This document shows positions 25,156 to 33,795 of a DNA stretch of 58,854 bases, one piece after another (the first letter of the stretch is position 1; the number at the start of each line of letters is the position of its first letter). The stretch covers positions 1 through 58,854 of IMG/VR virus record IMGVR_UViG_3300042991_000497, one strand, 5' to 3'. A program made the translations under genes and the position numbers. The DNA is from a virus. The notes below the pieces were generated by a model. It was given only the letters and a program-made list of their open reading frames with translations, was not told the DNA's origin and ran no database searches.

Positions 25156-25541
25156 TGGACCTGCCTCACGAACTCGTCGGTGCCGCGGAGGGACCACTCT
25201 GGCCCCAACCGTCTCGCCCATCCTCTACGCCTTGACTTAAAAGCGAGGGTGTTGGCACCAAGTTCGCTTGCTATGGCTAGCAATGCACTGAGTTGTCGCG
25301 CGAATGCGCCGTGTCTAGAAGCCACGGCCAACCGCACAAACAACTCCAAGGTCGTGTCCAGCGCGCTCAGCTCAATGGCAACGATGCCATCTTCGCAACT
25401 GAGGCACATGACCTTGCCTAGTTCGCATTCTGCCCGAATCTCCGCAATCTCGAAAGCGCCGGCGATGGCCTCCGGGAGATGCGCGCAGCTGTCAACCAAC
25501 GCGCTCGGGCTGGCGATCATGAAACCGGTACCGGAGATCAC
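25152..25541 (-). CDS. hypothetical protein, GNAT-like size
   Basis: A 129-residue protein started by GTG 25541, overlapping the stop of the upstream gene. It has an alternating hydrophobic pattern (FEIAEIRAECELGKVMCLSC and GIVAIELSALDTTLELFVRLAV) and an Arg-rich C-terminus. Similar small proteins near podoviral tail genes are sometimes GNAT-fold, but the acetyl-CoA loop is not visible. I leave it unassigned. Confidence 0.55.
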   Translation of the reverse strand: MISGTGFMIASPSALVDSCAHLPEAIAGAFEIAEIRAECELGKVMCLSCEDGIVAIELSALDTTLELFVRLAVASRHGAFARQLSALLAIASELGANTLAFKSRRRGWARRLGPEWSLRGTDEFVRQVQ

Positions 25542-26344
25542 GAGATCGTCGGGTTGCCGAACACCCCGTCCCCGTCGTACACGTTGAGCCCACTGCCGCT
25601 TGGCGTCACGATCTCGCGCGTAATCAGCTGGTCGCCGACTTTCACCACGATCCCGTCAGGTTGACCGAAGATCGACTCGACGAAGGCAAGCGTGTTCTCT
25701 ACCAACGACAGCGCCACCGGCATGTACTGTTCGTACCCTCCGGCGTACATCGGCAGTTCAAGTAGCGTCGGCCAGGCCCCTCTCACGTCCATCGTTTCAC
25801 TGGCTGTGGCCACCCCGACTGGTATGGCCACGGTGTCGTAGTTCGGAGTCTGTGTGAGCCCACTACCAGACTGGGCGTACACCGCGCGGCCCGCCTCGAA
25901 CCCCGCGCCGGTCACCGAGAGCTGCCCCGCCCGTCGGACGGTGATGTTGCCATTCAGCGAGGCGTTGGTGGTCGCGATGCCGACCACCGCGAAGATGGCT
26001 GTCGGGTCTTGCGTGTCGACAGGCGACACACCGCCGTCCGAAGTCGAGAACACCGGGTCGTTCACGCTAATGGCTGCGTCCGCCCGGTAGGTAGCCAAGG
26101 GGGCTAGCGAACCGGCCGCCAGGACGGCCACAGCCTCGGTCAGCTGTGCAACCTGCTGCTGGAGCAACGCCAGCGCGCCACCACTGCTGTTCGCGTTCAG
26201 CGCGTTCTGTCCCGCCTTTAGGCCGATCTGGTTCACCGCGCCGTTGAGCGTGATTAGCTGTTGCCGGATGGCGTTTAGCGCGTTGTTGATCTCACGAACA
26301 TCTGCCGATCGGATGTTCGGGACCGATGGCTGCCCCGTGGCCAT
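25538..26344 (-). CDS. virion structural protein, probable tail/fibre-associated
   Basis: A 268-residue protein from ATG 26344 (MATGQPSVPNIRSADVREI). The first 90 residues form a likely trimeric coiled coil (INNALNAIRQQLITLNGAVN, LLQQQVAQLTEAVAVL). The rest is beta-rich with Gly and Thr, typical of a fibre or baseplate-type structural protein. The gene order supports a tail or adhesin role. No specific family named. Confidence 0.6.
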   Translation of the reverse strand: MATGQPSVPNIRSADVREINNALNAIRQQLITLNGAVNQIGLKAGQNALNANSSGGALALLQQQVAQLTEAVAVLAAGSLAPLATYRADAAISVNDPVFSTSDGGVSPVDTQDPTAIFAVVGIATTNASLNGNITVRRAGQLSVTGAGFEAGRAVYAQSGSGLTQTPNYDTVAIPVGVATASETMDVRGAWPTLLELPMYAGGYEQYMPVALSLVENTLAFVESIFGQPDGIVVKVGDQLITREIVTPSGSGLNVYDGDGVFGNPTIS

Positions 26345-26835
26345 CAGTCGAACTCCTCGATGCCTTCTGCGATCTGCACGGCGTAGACGCGTGATGTTCC
26401 TACCAACTCGATCTCGGCGCGGTTGTAGCTGTCGAGCAAAGGTAGCGTGCCAGGTTCCTGGCTCGTGATTGCCTGCTCGAAAATCAAGTCGCCGTCCGCG
26501 TAGATCCGCATCACCAGGTTGTCGAAGTCTTCGGCTCGCACCTGAAAGAAGTTGAAGGATGCGGAGTACGGCAACAAGTTGAGTTTGCCCTTCCACTGGT
26601 ACGCCATGTGGCCGTCACCGTCTTCCGCGTTGAACGTGTAGATGGTCAAGCCGTCAACGACGGGCGCAGTGCTCGGAAGTGGCAGGTACACCACGGCCGG
26701 CTCGTCATCTTCGTCGAGCACCAAGTACAGGTTGTCCGTCAACGGGTTGGCATGCACCGCCGTGGCGTGGTAGGCGGCCGGAACCGCCCCGAAGCCGTCG
26801 GGTTTCATGTCGAGCATGTAGCCGGCTTTTGCCAT
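26344..26835 (-). CDS. virion structural protein (tail-associated)
   Basis: A 163-residue protein from ATG 26835 (MAKAGYMLDMKPDGFG). It is beta-rich and acidic, with YLVLDEDDEPAVVYLPLPS and FNFFQVRAEDFDNLVMRIYADGD, which suggests a compact beta-sandwich. It lies between the tail hub protein and the coiled-coil structural protein. Function unknown beyond a probable virion part. Confidence 0.6.
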   Translation of the reverse strand: MAKAGYMLDMKPDGFGAVPAAYHATAVHANPLTDNLYLVLDEDDEPAVVYLPLPSTAPVVDGLTIYTFNAEDGDGHMAYQWKGKLNLLPYSASFNFFQVRAEDFDNLVMRIYADGDLIFEQAITSQEPGTLPLLDSYNRAEIELVGTSRVYAVQIAEGIEEFD

Positions 26836-26839
26836 TGGA

Positions 26840-29128
26840 TTAGAAGGCGACGAGGCGCAAATTGAGCGAATGGGTGATGCTGGCTGTAGCCGGTGTCGGA
26901 TCACTACCGCCCGCGGATAACGAGAACTGGATGCCAAGCAGGTACGACCCGCCGCCTTGGTTTACGTCATCGAGCCGCCACGTCCGGTTGGTGGTGAGCG
27001 AGAGCCACGTGTCGATGGCATCACCACCAAACGTAACGTTACCCGGGTTGGCGGTCGATAGCACGGTCGCCCGCACCCACACGGGAACCGGCGGCGTCAC
27101 TGCTCCGACAGTCCAAGCGCCTTGGGACTCAGATGGAGAACTGAGGCTTTCACCCACAATGTCGCCGGCGGTGAACACCAGGCCAATTTCAGCCCATCCA
27201 CCGTTTTGGGCCGCGCCATCGTAGATTATTTCAAACGGAGCGATGAAATCCATGGCTGGGGCCGGATCGTTGTCGTAGAAGAAGTGGTACACGTCATCGT
27301 GCGCCACCCCGACAATCGACTCGGGCACCAGGGCCTGCCACTGGTCGCGCGTGAACAGCGCGCTGGTGAGATTGCGGACGCTGCCGTTGCCCGCGACGGC
27401 GATCAACCCGTCGGGTGAAGCGAAGACCACGCCGATACCGATGAGGTACGCCAACGAGCGCTTCGACACACATGCCTGTGGCACTTCCAGCTTCGTCATG
27501 CTGTAGGCAGCCGGGTCTGTGCCGATGGCGAGGTAGACGAAGTTCTCGGTGCAGATCACCACCGTGGTGTCGATGTTGCCGATGGCCACGATATCGGTGT
27601 CCACGGTCAGGCGGTACTCCACCGGCCAGGCGTGCGGGTGGTTCTGCGCCGACAGGCACAGCTGGTTCTTGTTGAAGCCGGCCATGACCCCGTTGGGCAG
27701 CGCGAGCATGCCCCGCATGTCAGCCGGGGGGAGGGCCCACAGTTCCGACTCCAGTACCTCGCCCAGTTCCGTGTCGGGGATCGCGTCTACGTAATCTGCC
27801 TGTGCCAGCGGAATCTCGGCCACGAAGCGGAACGCCGTGCCAGTGGCGCCGGTAACAGCGCGGTAAATACGTTTCGTGGCGACGCCATACCCCGCGCTGA
27901 CACCGGTCGGAATGTCTGTTGGGGTAGTGACCGTGATCGCAATGCCGTCTGGCCGCAGTATCGTGGCACTGGCGAAGCTCGGCGCCGACTCTTCACCGAG
28001 GCTGTTGACGAAGGTGTAGACGTAGCTGGTGGCAGTGTTGGTAGGGTTGTAGCCTGTCGAGCCCGCAGCCTGCACGTGGATGTTGTCGAACTGGGCGAGA
28101 GACGTGCTCCCGAGTTGATCGAAGCCGGCGCCGAAGCCACAGTAGTCGCCTCGCGTGGCGCCCATCGTCGTTGTGAGCGTAATCAGGTCGGCATCTGCGG
28201 TGGTACGCGCCGCGGCCGATACCGTCACCGTGCCGTCAGTGTTGGTCGTCGATGTGACTGTCAACCTGAACCACGTATCTGCGGCCAGTGTGGTCACCGC
28301 CGCGCTCGTCTTGAGCTGGTTTTGGTTCTGACCTTGCCCCCAACCACTGCCGGTGCCAATCGCCATCACCCACTGGCCGCTCGATACCTGATTGATGTAC
28401 GCGCTGACGCCGTTACCTGCCTCGTCGCGTTGCACACCCATCCAGAAAAACGACCTCCCGGAAACGGAGTTGACGTAGAAGTCACAGGTCATCGTGACCG
28501 TATTGGCCTTGGCTATGCCGAAATTGCGGTACAGGTACGTGCCCGTCTCGTAATCTCTCCAAGCCATTTTGTAGCTCGGCGCGGGGTTTCCGTTTACCGT
28601 GTCTTGGGTCACGTTGCTGTTGAACGTGGCTTGATTCACCGGCGGCGATGTGACCCAGCTGGTAGCCAACTCGTCGCCTTTATCGAGAATGTCGATAGAG
28701 AACGAACTGGGGGTTGGGTCAACTCCTGCGGCCACTGTAGGCGTGCTGTCGGGAGCCGGCACGCCCAGCGGGTTTGTGGCCGCCGGGTATGGTTCTGCAC
28801 CTGTGGTGGCTAGGGCGTAATTCGTCCACCGCGGCTCGGTGTATTCGTCGGGCCCCGTCAGAAAGACACGGAAAGTCGTGTCACCCGCAATCGCGCCCCG
28901 GGCCACGTCAACGTCGGCGCCCCACGCGAGCCAAGCACCATTCAAGTCGTAGATGGTCAACACCGGGCCGGTGTTGGCCAGCGCATGCTCAAGCGCGAAC
29001 TGGCGCCACGCCTCCAGATCGCCAGTGAGCAGGCGGGCGTTCGTGGCCTGCTGGGCGGCGTTGGGCGGCAGCGCCCGGGGGGTCATCCGGGGCGACTCAC
29101 CTCGGAACGAGTCGACGCCAATGCGCAT
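26840..29128 (-). CDS. tail tubular/hub-type structural protein with inserted lectin-like domain
   Basis: A 762-residue protein. The N-terminus (RGESPRMTPRALPPNAAQQATNAR type) and the C-terminal propeller-like region (MRGMLALPNGVMAGF, VEYRLTVDTDIVAIG, FASPDGLIAVAGNG, FTRDQWQALVPESIVG) are typical of podoviral tubular/nozzle proteins. Residues about 170-360 look like an inserted beta-sandwich (concanavalin/laminin-G-like): TMTCDFYVNS, FFWMGVQRDE, WFRLTVTSTTNTDGT. It probably forms the tail nozzle. The insert may bind glycans. Confidence 0.7.
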   Translation of the reverse strand: MRIGVDSFRGESPRMTPRALPPNAAQQATNARLLTGDLEAWRQFALEHALANTGPVLTIYDLNGAWLAWGADVDVARGAIAGDTTFRVFLTGPDEYTEPRWTNYALATTGAEPYPAATNPLGVPAPDSTPTVAAGVDPTPSSFSIDILDKGDELATSWVTSPPVNQATFNSNVTQDTVNGNPAPSYKMAWRDYETGTYLYRNFGIAKANTVTMTCDFYVNSVSGRSFFWMGVQRDEAGNGVSAYINQVSSGQWVMAIGTGSGWGQGQNQNQLKTSAAVTTLAADTWFRLTVTSTTNTDGTVTVSAAARTTADADLITLTTTMGATRGDYCGFGAGFDQLGSTSLAQFDNIHVQAAGSTGYNPTNTATSYVYTFVNSLGEESAPSFASATILRPDGIAITVTTPTDIPTGVSAGYGVATKRIYRAVTGATGTAFRFVAEIPLAQADYVDAIPDTELGEVLESELWALPPADMRGMLALPNGVMAGFNKNQLCLSAQNHPHAWPVEYRLTVDTDIVAIGNIDTTVVICTENFVYLAIGTDPAAYSMTKLEVPQACVSKRSLAYLIGIGVVFASPDGLIAVAGNGSVRNLTSALFTRDQWQALVPESIVGVAHDDVYHFFYDNDPAPAMDFIAPFEIIYDGAAQNGGWAEIGLVFTAGDIVGESLSSPSESQGAWTVGAVTPPVPVWVRATVLSTANPGNVTFGGDAIDTWLSLTTNRTWRLDDVNQGGGSYLLGIQFSLSAGGSDPTPATASITHSLNLRLVAF

Positions 29129-29132
29129 GTCG

Positions 29133-29348
29133 TCACACCACCGGGATGACGAGCGTCACCACGCCCGCGTATTCCCCGACGCCCCGGGTGAAGGAAAAGG
29201 GTTGCCCGGAGCCGCCCGCGACCACGTTGAACGTGGTCACGTCAGGCCCGCCAAGGTCCACACCGTCGAGCTGGAACTGCAAGCCTTGGGGAAAGTCATC
29301 GGAAGCCGGGGGAGGAAACCCCGCGGTTGGTGTCATGCCAAAAGCCAT
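29133..29348 (-). CDS. small hypothetical structural protein
   Basis: A 71-residue protein from ATG 29348 (MAFGMTPTAGFPPP). The rest is beta-rich (LQFQLDGVDLGGPDV, GEYAGVVTLVIPVV), consistent with a small virion component. It lies 1 bp below the next gene and 4 bp above the large tail protein gene in transcription order. Confidence 0.6.
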   Translation of the reverse strand: MAFGMTPTAGFPPPASDDFPQGLQFQLDGVDLGGPDVTTFNVVAGGSGQPFSFTRGVGEYAGVVTLVIPVV

Positions 29349-29349
29349 G

Positions 29350-30024
29350 TCAGTACCCCAAACGATTGAACGCGTTGCGCGCCACGCCGAATGGGCGTGC
29401 GACGGCGCGTTGAGAACCCGTATTGAACTTGCGCGCCACCTCGGCTTTGCCGTTCGAGATGTAGGCGCCATACACCCGCATCTGTCCGGCAGCTTCTTGC
29501 GGGTTGAACCAAGGGGTGTCCTTCATGGCGAGAAGGTAGGCCAACGCGCCCGCTTCAAAGCCCGTGCTGTATTTCTTGAGGGGCTCGGCCGGGATCTGCG
29601 TCACCCCTTCCTTGGGCTGCACGATAGCGGTGTAGGTGATGCCGTAGACGCCGTCAGGCGTCGGATTGAGGGCCATCTGGCCCTCAGGTACGTAGGCATA
29701 CCGTAGCGGCCGGCCCGTGCTGATCGCCGGGTTCCAGTTCGCAGGATCGCTCGGCCCCAGCGGCCACTGTTGTGCAGGCGTGAACGCGTTGTCCTGCCCG
29801 CTCATGGCGTACAGGCCGATGATCTCGACGTAGTTGTCGCTCCCCAGGTCATACAGCGCCTGGTCGGCGACAGTCGCACCGGTAGCATTGACCCGCAGCC
29901 ATTGCGTTTGCGCGCACCAGTCGCGCATGGCAGTCACGTAGGCCCGCCGCAAGGTGGGCGTCGGGCAGCCGCGCGCCATCTGGGCCACGTTCGCGCATTG
30001 GTCGAACACATCGACGTAGCTCAT
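29350..30024 (-). CDS. putative head-tail connector / tail adaptor protein
   Basis: A 224-residue protein from ATG 30024 (MSYVDVFDQCANVAQ). A helical start with CPTPTLRRAYVTAMRDWC, a middle strand region and a C-terminal YLLAMKDTPWFNPQEAAGQM helix form a pattern common in podoviral adaptor proteins placed between the capsid and tail nozzle genes. It overlaps the upstream gene by ATGA. Inference rests mainly on gene order. Confidence 0.6.
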   Translation of the reverse strand: MSYVDVFDQCANVAQMARGCPTPTLRRAYVTAMRDWCAQTQWLRVNATGATVADQALYDLGSDNYVEIIGLYAMSGQDNAFTPAQQWPLGPSDPANWNPAISTGRPLRYAYVPEGQMALNPTPDGVYGITYTAIVQPKEGVTQIPAEPLKKYSTGFEAGALAYLLAMKDTPWFNPQEAAGQMRVYGAYISNGKAEVARKFNTGSQRAVARPFGVARNAFNRLGY

Positions 30025-30668
30025 GAAGCTTCCCCAACATCCGCGACCTTGGGCGCCACTACGAACTGCCCTTTGGTCTTCAGGCCCAACTGCTGCCTGA
30101 ACTGCATCATGTAGCCGTTGTACTTCACGAGGTCTTGCTTCTTGCTGCTCACGCCATAGCACTTGGCCAGGACGTAGGCCACCAGCGGGCCCTCGTACAC
30201 GTCGGACACCACCAGCTCATCGGTGGTGGCGGTGATCTCCGGCGGCACAGCACCGTAGATGATCTGCACGCCACCCGCGCCATCGTTCGGGGGGAAGACC
30301 TTGAAGTCTCTTGGCGTCCGGGGGTCGAAGGTGTAGTGCTCAACCTCGGTCTGCCGCGTACCTCGGGGCCAGAAGCGGCTCGCTTCTGCCAGCAATTCGC
30401 GTTGCACCAGCGTGACGACTCGACCGCCATTGGCGACTGTGTTGCTGGTCACGTCGAGTAGCGACACACCGTCGTCGGGCAGTGTCTGGTTCTCACCGGT
30501 CACGAGGGCCATCCCTGTCGTGACGGTGTAGAAGTCCGGCTTCTCCCCCGCTGCTGAGCGCTGAGCTTCGTTCAGAAACCGAATTAGATCGGCGTTGGAG
30601 TACGCGTTCGCCGCGCTATCGAGCGTGGTTTTACGGACAGTAGCGATGATCCCCGACGCGATCAGCAT
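30021..30668 (-). CDS. putative head-tail adaptor (DUF6682-like)
   Basis: A 215-residue protein. The N-terminal helices with DLIRFLNEAQRSAA, the strand GENQTLPDDGVSLLDV, the HYTFDPRTPRDFKVFPP segment and the helical AYVLAKCYGVSS end match my recollection of DUF6682-type phage adaptor proteins. They sit below the capsid and join portal to tail. It is coupled to the next gene by a 4-bp overlap. The family name is moderately certain. Confidence 0.65.
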   Translation of the reverse strand: MLIASGIIATVRKTTLDSAANAYSNADLIRFLNEAQRSAAGEKPDFYTVTTGMALVTGENQTLPDDGVSLLDVTSNTVANGGRVVTLVQRELLAEASRFWPRGTRQTEVEHYTFDPRTPRDFKVFPPNDGAGGVQIIYGAVPPEITATTDELVVSDVYEGPLVAYVLAKCYGVSSKKQDLVKYNGYMMQFRQQLGLKTKGQFVVAPKVADVGEAS

Positions 30669-30675
30669 GGCCTGC

Positions 30676-31149
30676 TCAGTTCAGCTTTTCTTCCTTGACC
30701 GCCCCCGCTTTGCGTGCGGCTGCGGCTACGGCGTTGCGCGCCGCGCGGATGCCCGCACCCTTGTCGATTTCCAGGCCGTACTCATCCTTGGCGAACTGCG
30801 CCAGCTCATCGAGCGTGGCCAGGCCAATGTCGAAGGGCTCAGGGTCTGCCAGCACTACCTCGCGCCGGGTCGGCGCCACACCGAGGGTCTCAAGCCACTT
30901 CATGCGCTCTTCCAACGATGCTTTCGGGCTGCCGGTGTAGGGACGCAGGTCCGGGTGAGGCTTCTTGGCCGGGATCGTCTTGCCGTCCGGCGTCGTCTCC
31001 GCGGGGTGCCCGGCCAGGGCGGGCACGTTGGGTAGAAGGCGGCCGTCCTTGATGTTGATGAGGAGCGGAACTTTCAGGTTCTGCTTGTTGCGTGCTGCGC
31101 GCGCTGAGATCATCTTCGATTCTTGCGCTTCACTGATCCCGAGGGCCAT
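30676..31149 (-). CDS. hypothetical protein near the capsid gene
   Basis: A 157-residue protein with a basic first third, a Pro-rich middle and an acidic-helical C-terminus (LDELAQFAKDEYGLEIDKG) ending in an Ala/Lys helix. It has some character of a head-completion or neck protein, but no motif is decisive. The start MALGISEAQ at 31149 is preceded by AGGA-type purines. A hairpin terminator lies upstream, so it may start a new transcript. Confidence 0.55.
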   Translation of the reverse strand: MALGISEAQESKMISARAARNKQNLKVPLLINIKDGRLLPNVPALAGHPAETTPDGKTIPAKKPHPDLRPYTGSPKASLEERMKWLETLGVAPTRREVVLADPEPFDIGLATLDELAQFAKDEYGLEIDKGAGIRAARNAVAAAARKAGAVKEEKLN

Positions 31150-31172
31150 GAACGTCTCCTAGGATTGAAAGG

Positions 31173-31196
31173 AAAACCGGCGCCTTCGGGCGCCGG
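31173..31196 (-). terminator. rho-independent terminator below the capsid genes
   Basis: On the minus strand CCGGCGCC and GGCGCCGG make a perfect 8-bp stem with a CGAA loop, followed by TTTT. It lies between the small gene 31210-31410 and the 157-residue protein gene, so it would limit or attenuate capsid-region transcripts. Confidence 0.8.
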
Positions 31197-31204
31197 GTAC
31201 GGTG

Positions 31205-31220
31205 CTGGTTTAGGAACCAG
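31205..31220. other. second small hairpin CTGGTT/AACCAG
   Basis: A perfect 6-bp inverted repeat with a 4-base loop that covers the stop codon of the small gene 31210-31410, just before the terminator. It may add to the 3' end structure of the capsid transcript. Confidence 0.4.
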
Positions 31221-31410
31221 TGGGGCTGGAGCCGGGCGTCAGAGCGCGCTTGAACGAACCGCTCGTCTTGCCGCCACCGCCGGGCTGGTTGGTGATGTGG
31301 CCGCTCGGGTAGGTGGCCTTGGCCTTGCCCCCGTCCTTGCTGAGTTCGCTCGAAACAGTCTCGGGCGTCATCTTCACGGGCATGGAGGTGTAAGGGTTGC
31401 TGATTTTCAT
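31210..31410 (-). CDS. small protein downstream of the major capsid gene
   Basis: A 66-residue basic, Ser/Thr/Gly/Lys-rich protein, probably disordered, with no family recognised. It follows the major capsid gene by 52 bp and has a good AAAGGAAT ribosome site. It may be a minor head or decoration protein; that is position-based only. Confidence 0.55.
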   Translation of the reverse strand: MKISNPYTSMPVKMTPETVSSELSKDGGKAKATYPSGHITNQPGGGGKTSGSFKRALTPGSSPTGS

Positions 31411-31462
31411 GACAATTCCTTTCAGGTTACGTGGGATTCAGGAGGGGGCGAACCCCCGCTTG

Positions 31463-32392
31463 TTAGCCGCGGCGAACGACGGCGGTCCCCAGGTAGTTCG
31501 GACCGATGACTTCGTAGCCGAACACCATCAGGCCGCGGATCACGTAGCCAAAATCGTTCGGGTTGTCGATCATCTGGCACTCGACGATCTGCGCCGCGAA
31601 CGTCAGGCCGGCGCTGTGGCCGAACATCAGGTACGTGGCGGGGCCGGGGCTGGTTTGGCGCAACAGGTTGCGCGACTGGTACAGCGTGAAGCGGTCGATC
31701 TCGCCGATCTTGCCATTGCGGACAATGGAGACGCTATCGCCCGTGAGCGAAGCAATCTTCAGATCGGATTGCTTGATGAGCGCCATGAACCAAGGCGGTG
31801 CCACAAGCCAGCGGTCCTCGTCGGGGACGTTCTGCTCGTCCATCACAGTGCCCATGTCGACGATGAAATCGACAACGCTGGTCTTGGTGACGGAAACCGG
31901 AGTTGTCGAGTCGCCCAAGTTAATGCTGTTCGAGTCGGCGCCCGCGGTGGTGCCGCTATTGTCGACGGACACGTCGGCCGGGATGGTTTCCAGCATGTCG
32001 GCGTCCGCCGCGATGCGCAGCTGAACCGAACCGTCGTTGGCGAAAATGTCGGCCATGTCCACGTCGGCTTGACGCATGTCGACGAGGCTCAGCGCGACGG
32101 CAAACGACTTCGCCTGGTCGATTGACAGCGTAACCGAGTTGGAACTTGGGTATTGCGCCGACAGCCCCGCGCCAACGACGTATTCGTTGACGGTCACATC
32201 CGGCACGGTGCGGATGATGACGTTCGAGCCGAAGCCAGCGATCTCGCCCTCGTACGCGGTCGTGGCGATTTCACCGAAGACGGTGGACTTGTAGAACTTT
32301 TCGACCAACTTCCCGGAGTAAACCTCCGGGATGTAGTCGATGGTGCCCGCGGGACCGTAGTCGGGCAAGCCAGAGGCGTGAGGGATAGGCAT
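31463..32392 (-). CDS. major capsid protein (HK97-fold-like)
   Basis: A 309-residue protein. YIPEVYSGKLVEKFYKSTVFGEIATTAYEGEI-type N-terminal features, RTVPDVTVNEYV, the spine-helix-like DQAKSFAVALSLVDMRQADVDM, VPDEDRWLVAPPWFMALIK and the C-terminal GLMVFGYEVIGPNYLGTAVVRR are characteristic of podoviral major capsid proteins. The upstream gene is a scaffold, which is the normal order. It would form the icosahedral shell. Confidence 0.85.
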   Translation of the reverse strand: MPIPHASGLPDYGPAGTIDYIPEVYSGKLVEKFYKSTVFGEIATTAYEGEIAGFGSNVIIRTVPDVTVNEYVVGAGLSAQYPSSNSVTLSIDQAKSFAVALSLVDMRQADVDMADIFANDGSVQLRIAADADMLETIPADVSVDNSGTTAGADSNSINLGDSTTPVSVTKTSVVDFIVDMGTVMDEQNVPDEDRWLVAPPWFMALIKQSDLKIASLTGDSVSIVRNGKIGEIDRFTLYQSRNLLRQTSPGPATYLMFGHSAGLTFAAQIVECQMIDNPNDFGYVIRGLMVFGYEVIGPNYLGTAVVRRG

Positions 32393-32435
32393 GGTGACTC
32401 CTGATTCGTTGAGGGTGTTTTCGCACCCGCGGGCA

Positions 32436-33416
32436 TCACTGCCTGCGAGTGCTGAGCTTCAACCTCTTCTCGAATGCAAGTGCCTCTTGATCCGTGACGT
32501 ATCCGGGTTCGCCTTTGCGTAGAGTGGCTTTTCTCTTGAAAAAGTCCTTCGTCTCTTGCGCTGTCGGCGCGGTGAGCCCAGCATCGGGCTTGGCCTGCGG
32601 CATGCCGCTAGGGCCTGCGCCACTTCCGTTGGGCGCCACCGGTGGAGCTGGCGGTCGGGTTCGCGTCGCCTTGAAAGCGTTGAACATCTTGACCACCCCG
32701 GCGGCGTTTGCGCGGCCGATGTGAGTGTCCATTGCTTCTTGGCGGGGCAACCCTGTGTTCGCATCCTCGTCCGCAAGCCAGGCGTGGAAGTCGGGTAGTT
32801 GGTCGATCTCCGCGAAGTCCGGCACCGCTCTCTCAAGCGCGGCCAAGAACTTCTGCTTCATTTCCTCTTGGTTGCCAACGCTTTGGGCCGTCTGTGCGTC
32901 GCGAAGAGGTTTTATCTCCCTCTCGACCAGTTGGGCCACTTGCTGTTGCGCACCTTTCAGGACTGTGGTGACGATCAACTCGGCTTCTTCCTTGCCCAGC
33001 AGCTGAATCTGGTCTTCAGTGAGAAACTCACTGACGTTGACCGGGGCTGCTGGCACCTGTGCTTCCAGAGTTCGGATCTGCTCCTTCAACTCGGAAATCT
33101 GCTGAGTTAGCACACTTGTGTTTTGCTGGTACGCATCCTTCTGGCTGCTCAAGCGACCTTCCATCGTTTTGGAGCGTTGGCGCCAATACTCGATGTCGTT
33201 CCCTCGCGGGTCAGTAGGTTTGACCGGGTTCACAGGTGCCGTGTCGGCAGTTGTCATGTCCCCGTTGGCGCCGGTTGTGCCCGGAGCGGCCTGCGGATCC
33301 ATGGGATCTGTCTTCAAGCCAGTTTTCTTGGCGTCGAGGTGCGCCTGGACGGCTGCACTCCTTCGCAAAATTTGCTGGGGAAGGGGTTTTTCATTCGGGT
33401 TCGTTGAAACCTGCAT
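32436..33416 (-). CDS. capsid scaffold protein
   Basis: A 326-residue protein. Disordered, Pro-rich first about 100 residues are followed by a long coiled coil (EGRLSSQKDAYQQN to TLEAQVPAAPVN and on to VAQLVEREIKPLRDAQT), an acidic middle and a basic C-terminal tail (FFKRKATLRKGEP and EKRLKLSTRR) able to bind capsid subunits. This is the standard composition of a scaffolding protein, and it lies immediately before the major capsid gene. No protease motif is seen. Confidence 0.8.
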   Translation of the reverse strand: MQVSTNPNEKPLPQQILRRSAAVQAHLDAKKTGLKTDPMDPQAAPGTTGANGDMTTADTAPVNPVKPTDPRGNDIEYWRQRSKTMEGRLSSQKDAYQQNTSVLTQQISELKEQIRTLEAQVPAAPVNVSEFLTEDQIQLLGKEEAELIVTTVLKGAQQQVAQLVEREIKPLRDAQTAQSVGNQEEMKQKFLAALERAVPDFAEIDQLPDFHAWLADEDANTGLPRQEAMDTHIGRANAAGVVKMFNAFKATRTRPPAPPVAPNGSGAGPSGMPQAKPDAGLTAPTAQETKDFFKRKATLRKGEPGYVTDQEALAFEKRLKLSTRRQ

Positions 33417-33489
33417 CTAGTTCTCTCCACGAGCCAGTGCTCACGCCTGGTATTCGGTTTCCAGGAGGCGGTGAACCGCACATCCCAGC

Positions 33490-33756
33490 TTAATCCCCGC
33501 CAAACCCCGAGACAGCGCGTGGCCGCGCCGTGAGGGGGGCGGGGTTGGCTTTTTGCCCTGCGTTCGTGATGCGCCCGATCATCTCTTCGAGCTGCTGCGC
33601 GCGTCCTTGGGCTTGGTAGATGGCCTCGCCCGTGGCCTTGCGCAGCTTCACATCAATCTCGCGAAGCTCAGCCTCATACATGCCTGCCAGGAACTTGCCT
33701 TCTGGGGACTTCGAGAAGCGTGCCAGAAATGCAACTTGTTCCGCGGTGAGCGTCAT
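33490..33756 (-). CDS. small hypothetical late protein, helical
   Basis: An 88-residue protein from ATG 33756 (MTLTAEQVAFLARFSKSPEG) with a long central helix rich in Glu, Arg and Gln, and a flexible Pro/Gly tail. The gene sits between the PASTA-domain protein and the scaffold. No family recognised. Length and composition would suit a head assembly cofactor. Confidence 0.55.
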   Translation of the reverse strand: MTLTAEQVAFLARFSKSPEGKFLAGMYEAELREIDVKLRKATGEAIYQAQGRAQQLEEMIGRITNAGQKANPAPLTARPRAVSGFGGD

Positions 33757-33795
33757 GGGCGCATTGTAGGACTGACCGTTGCTTTTGCGCAACAG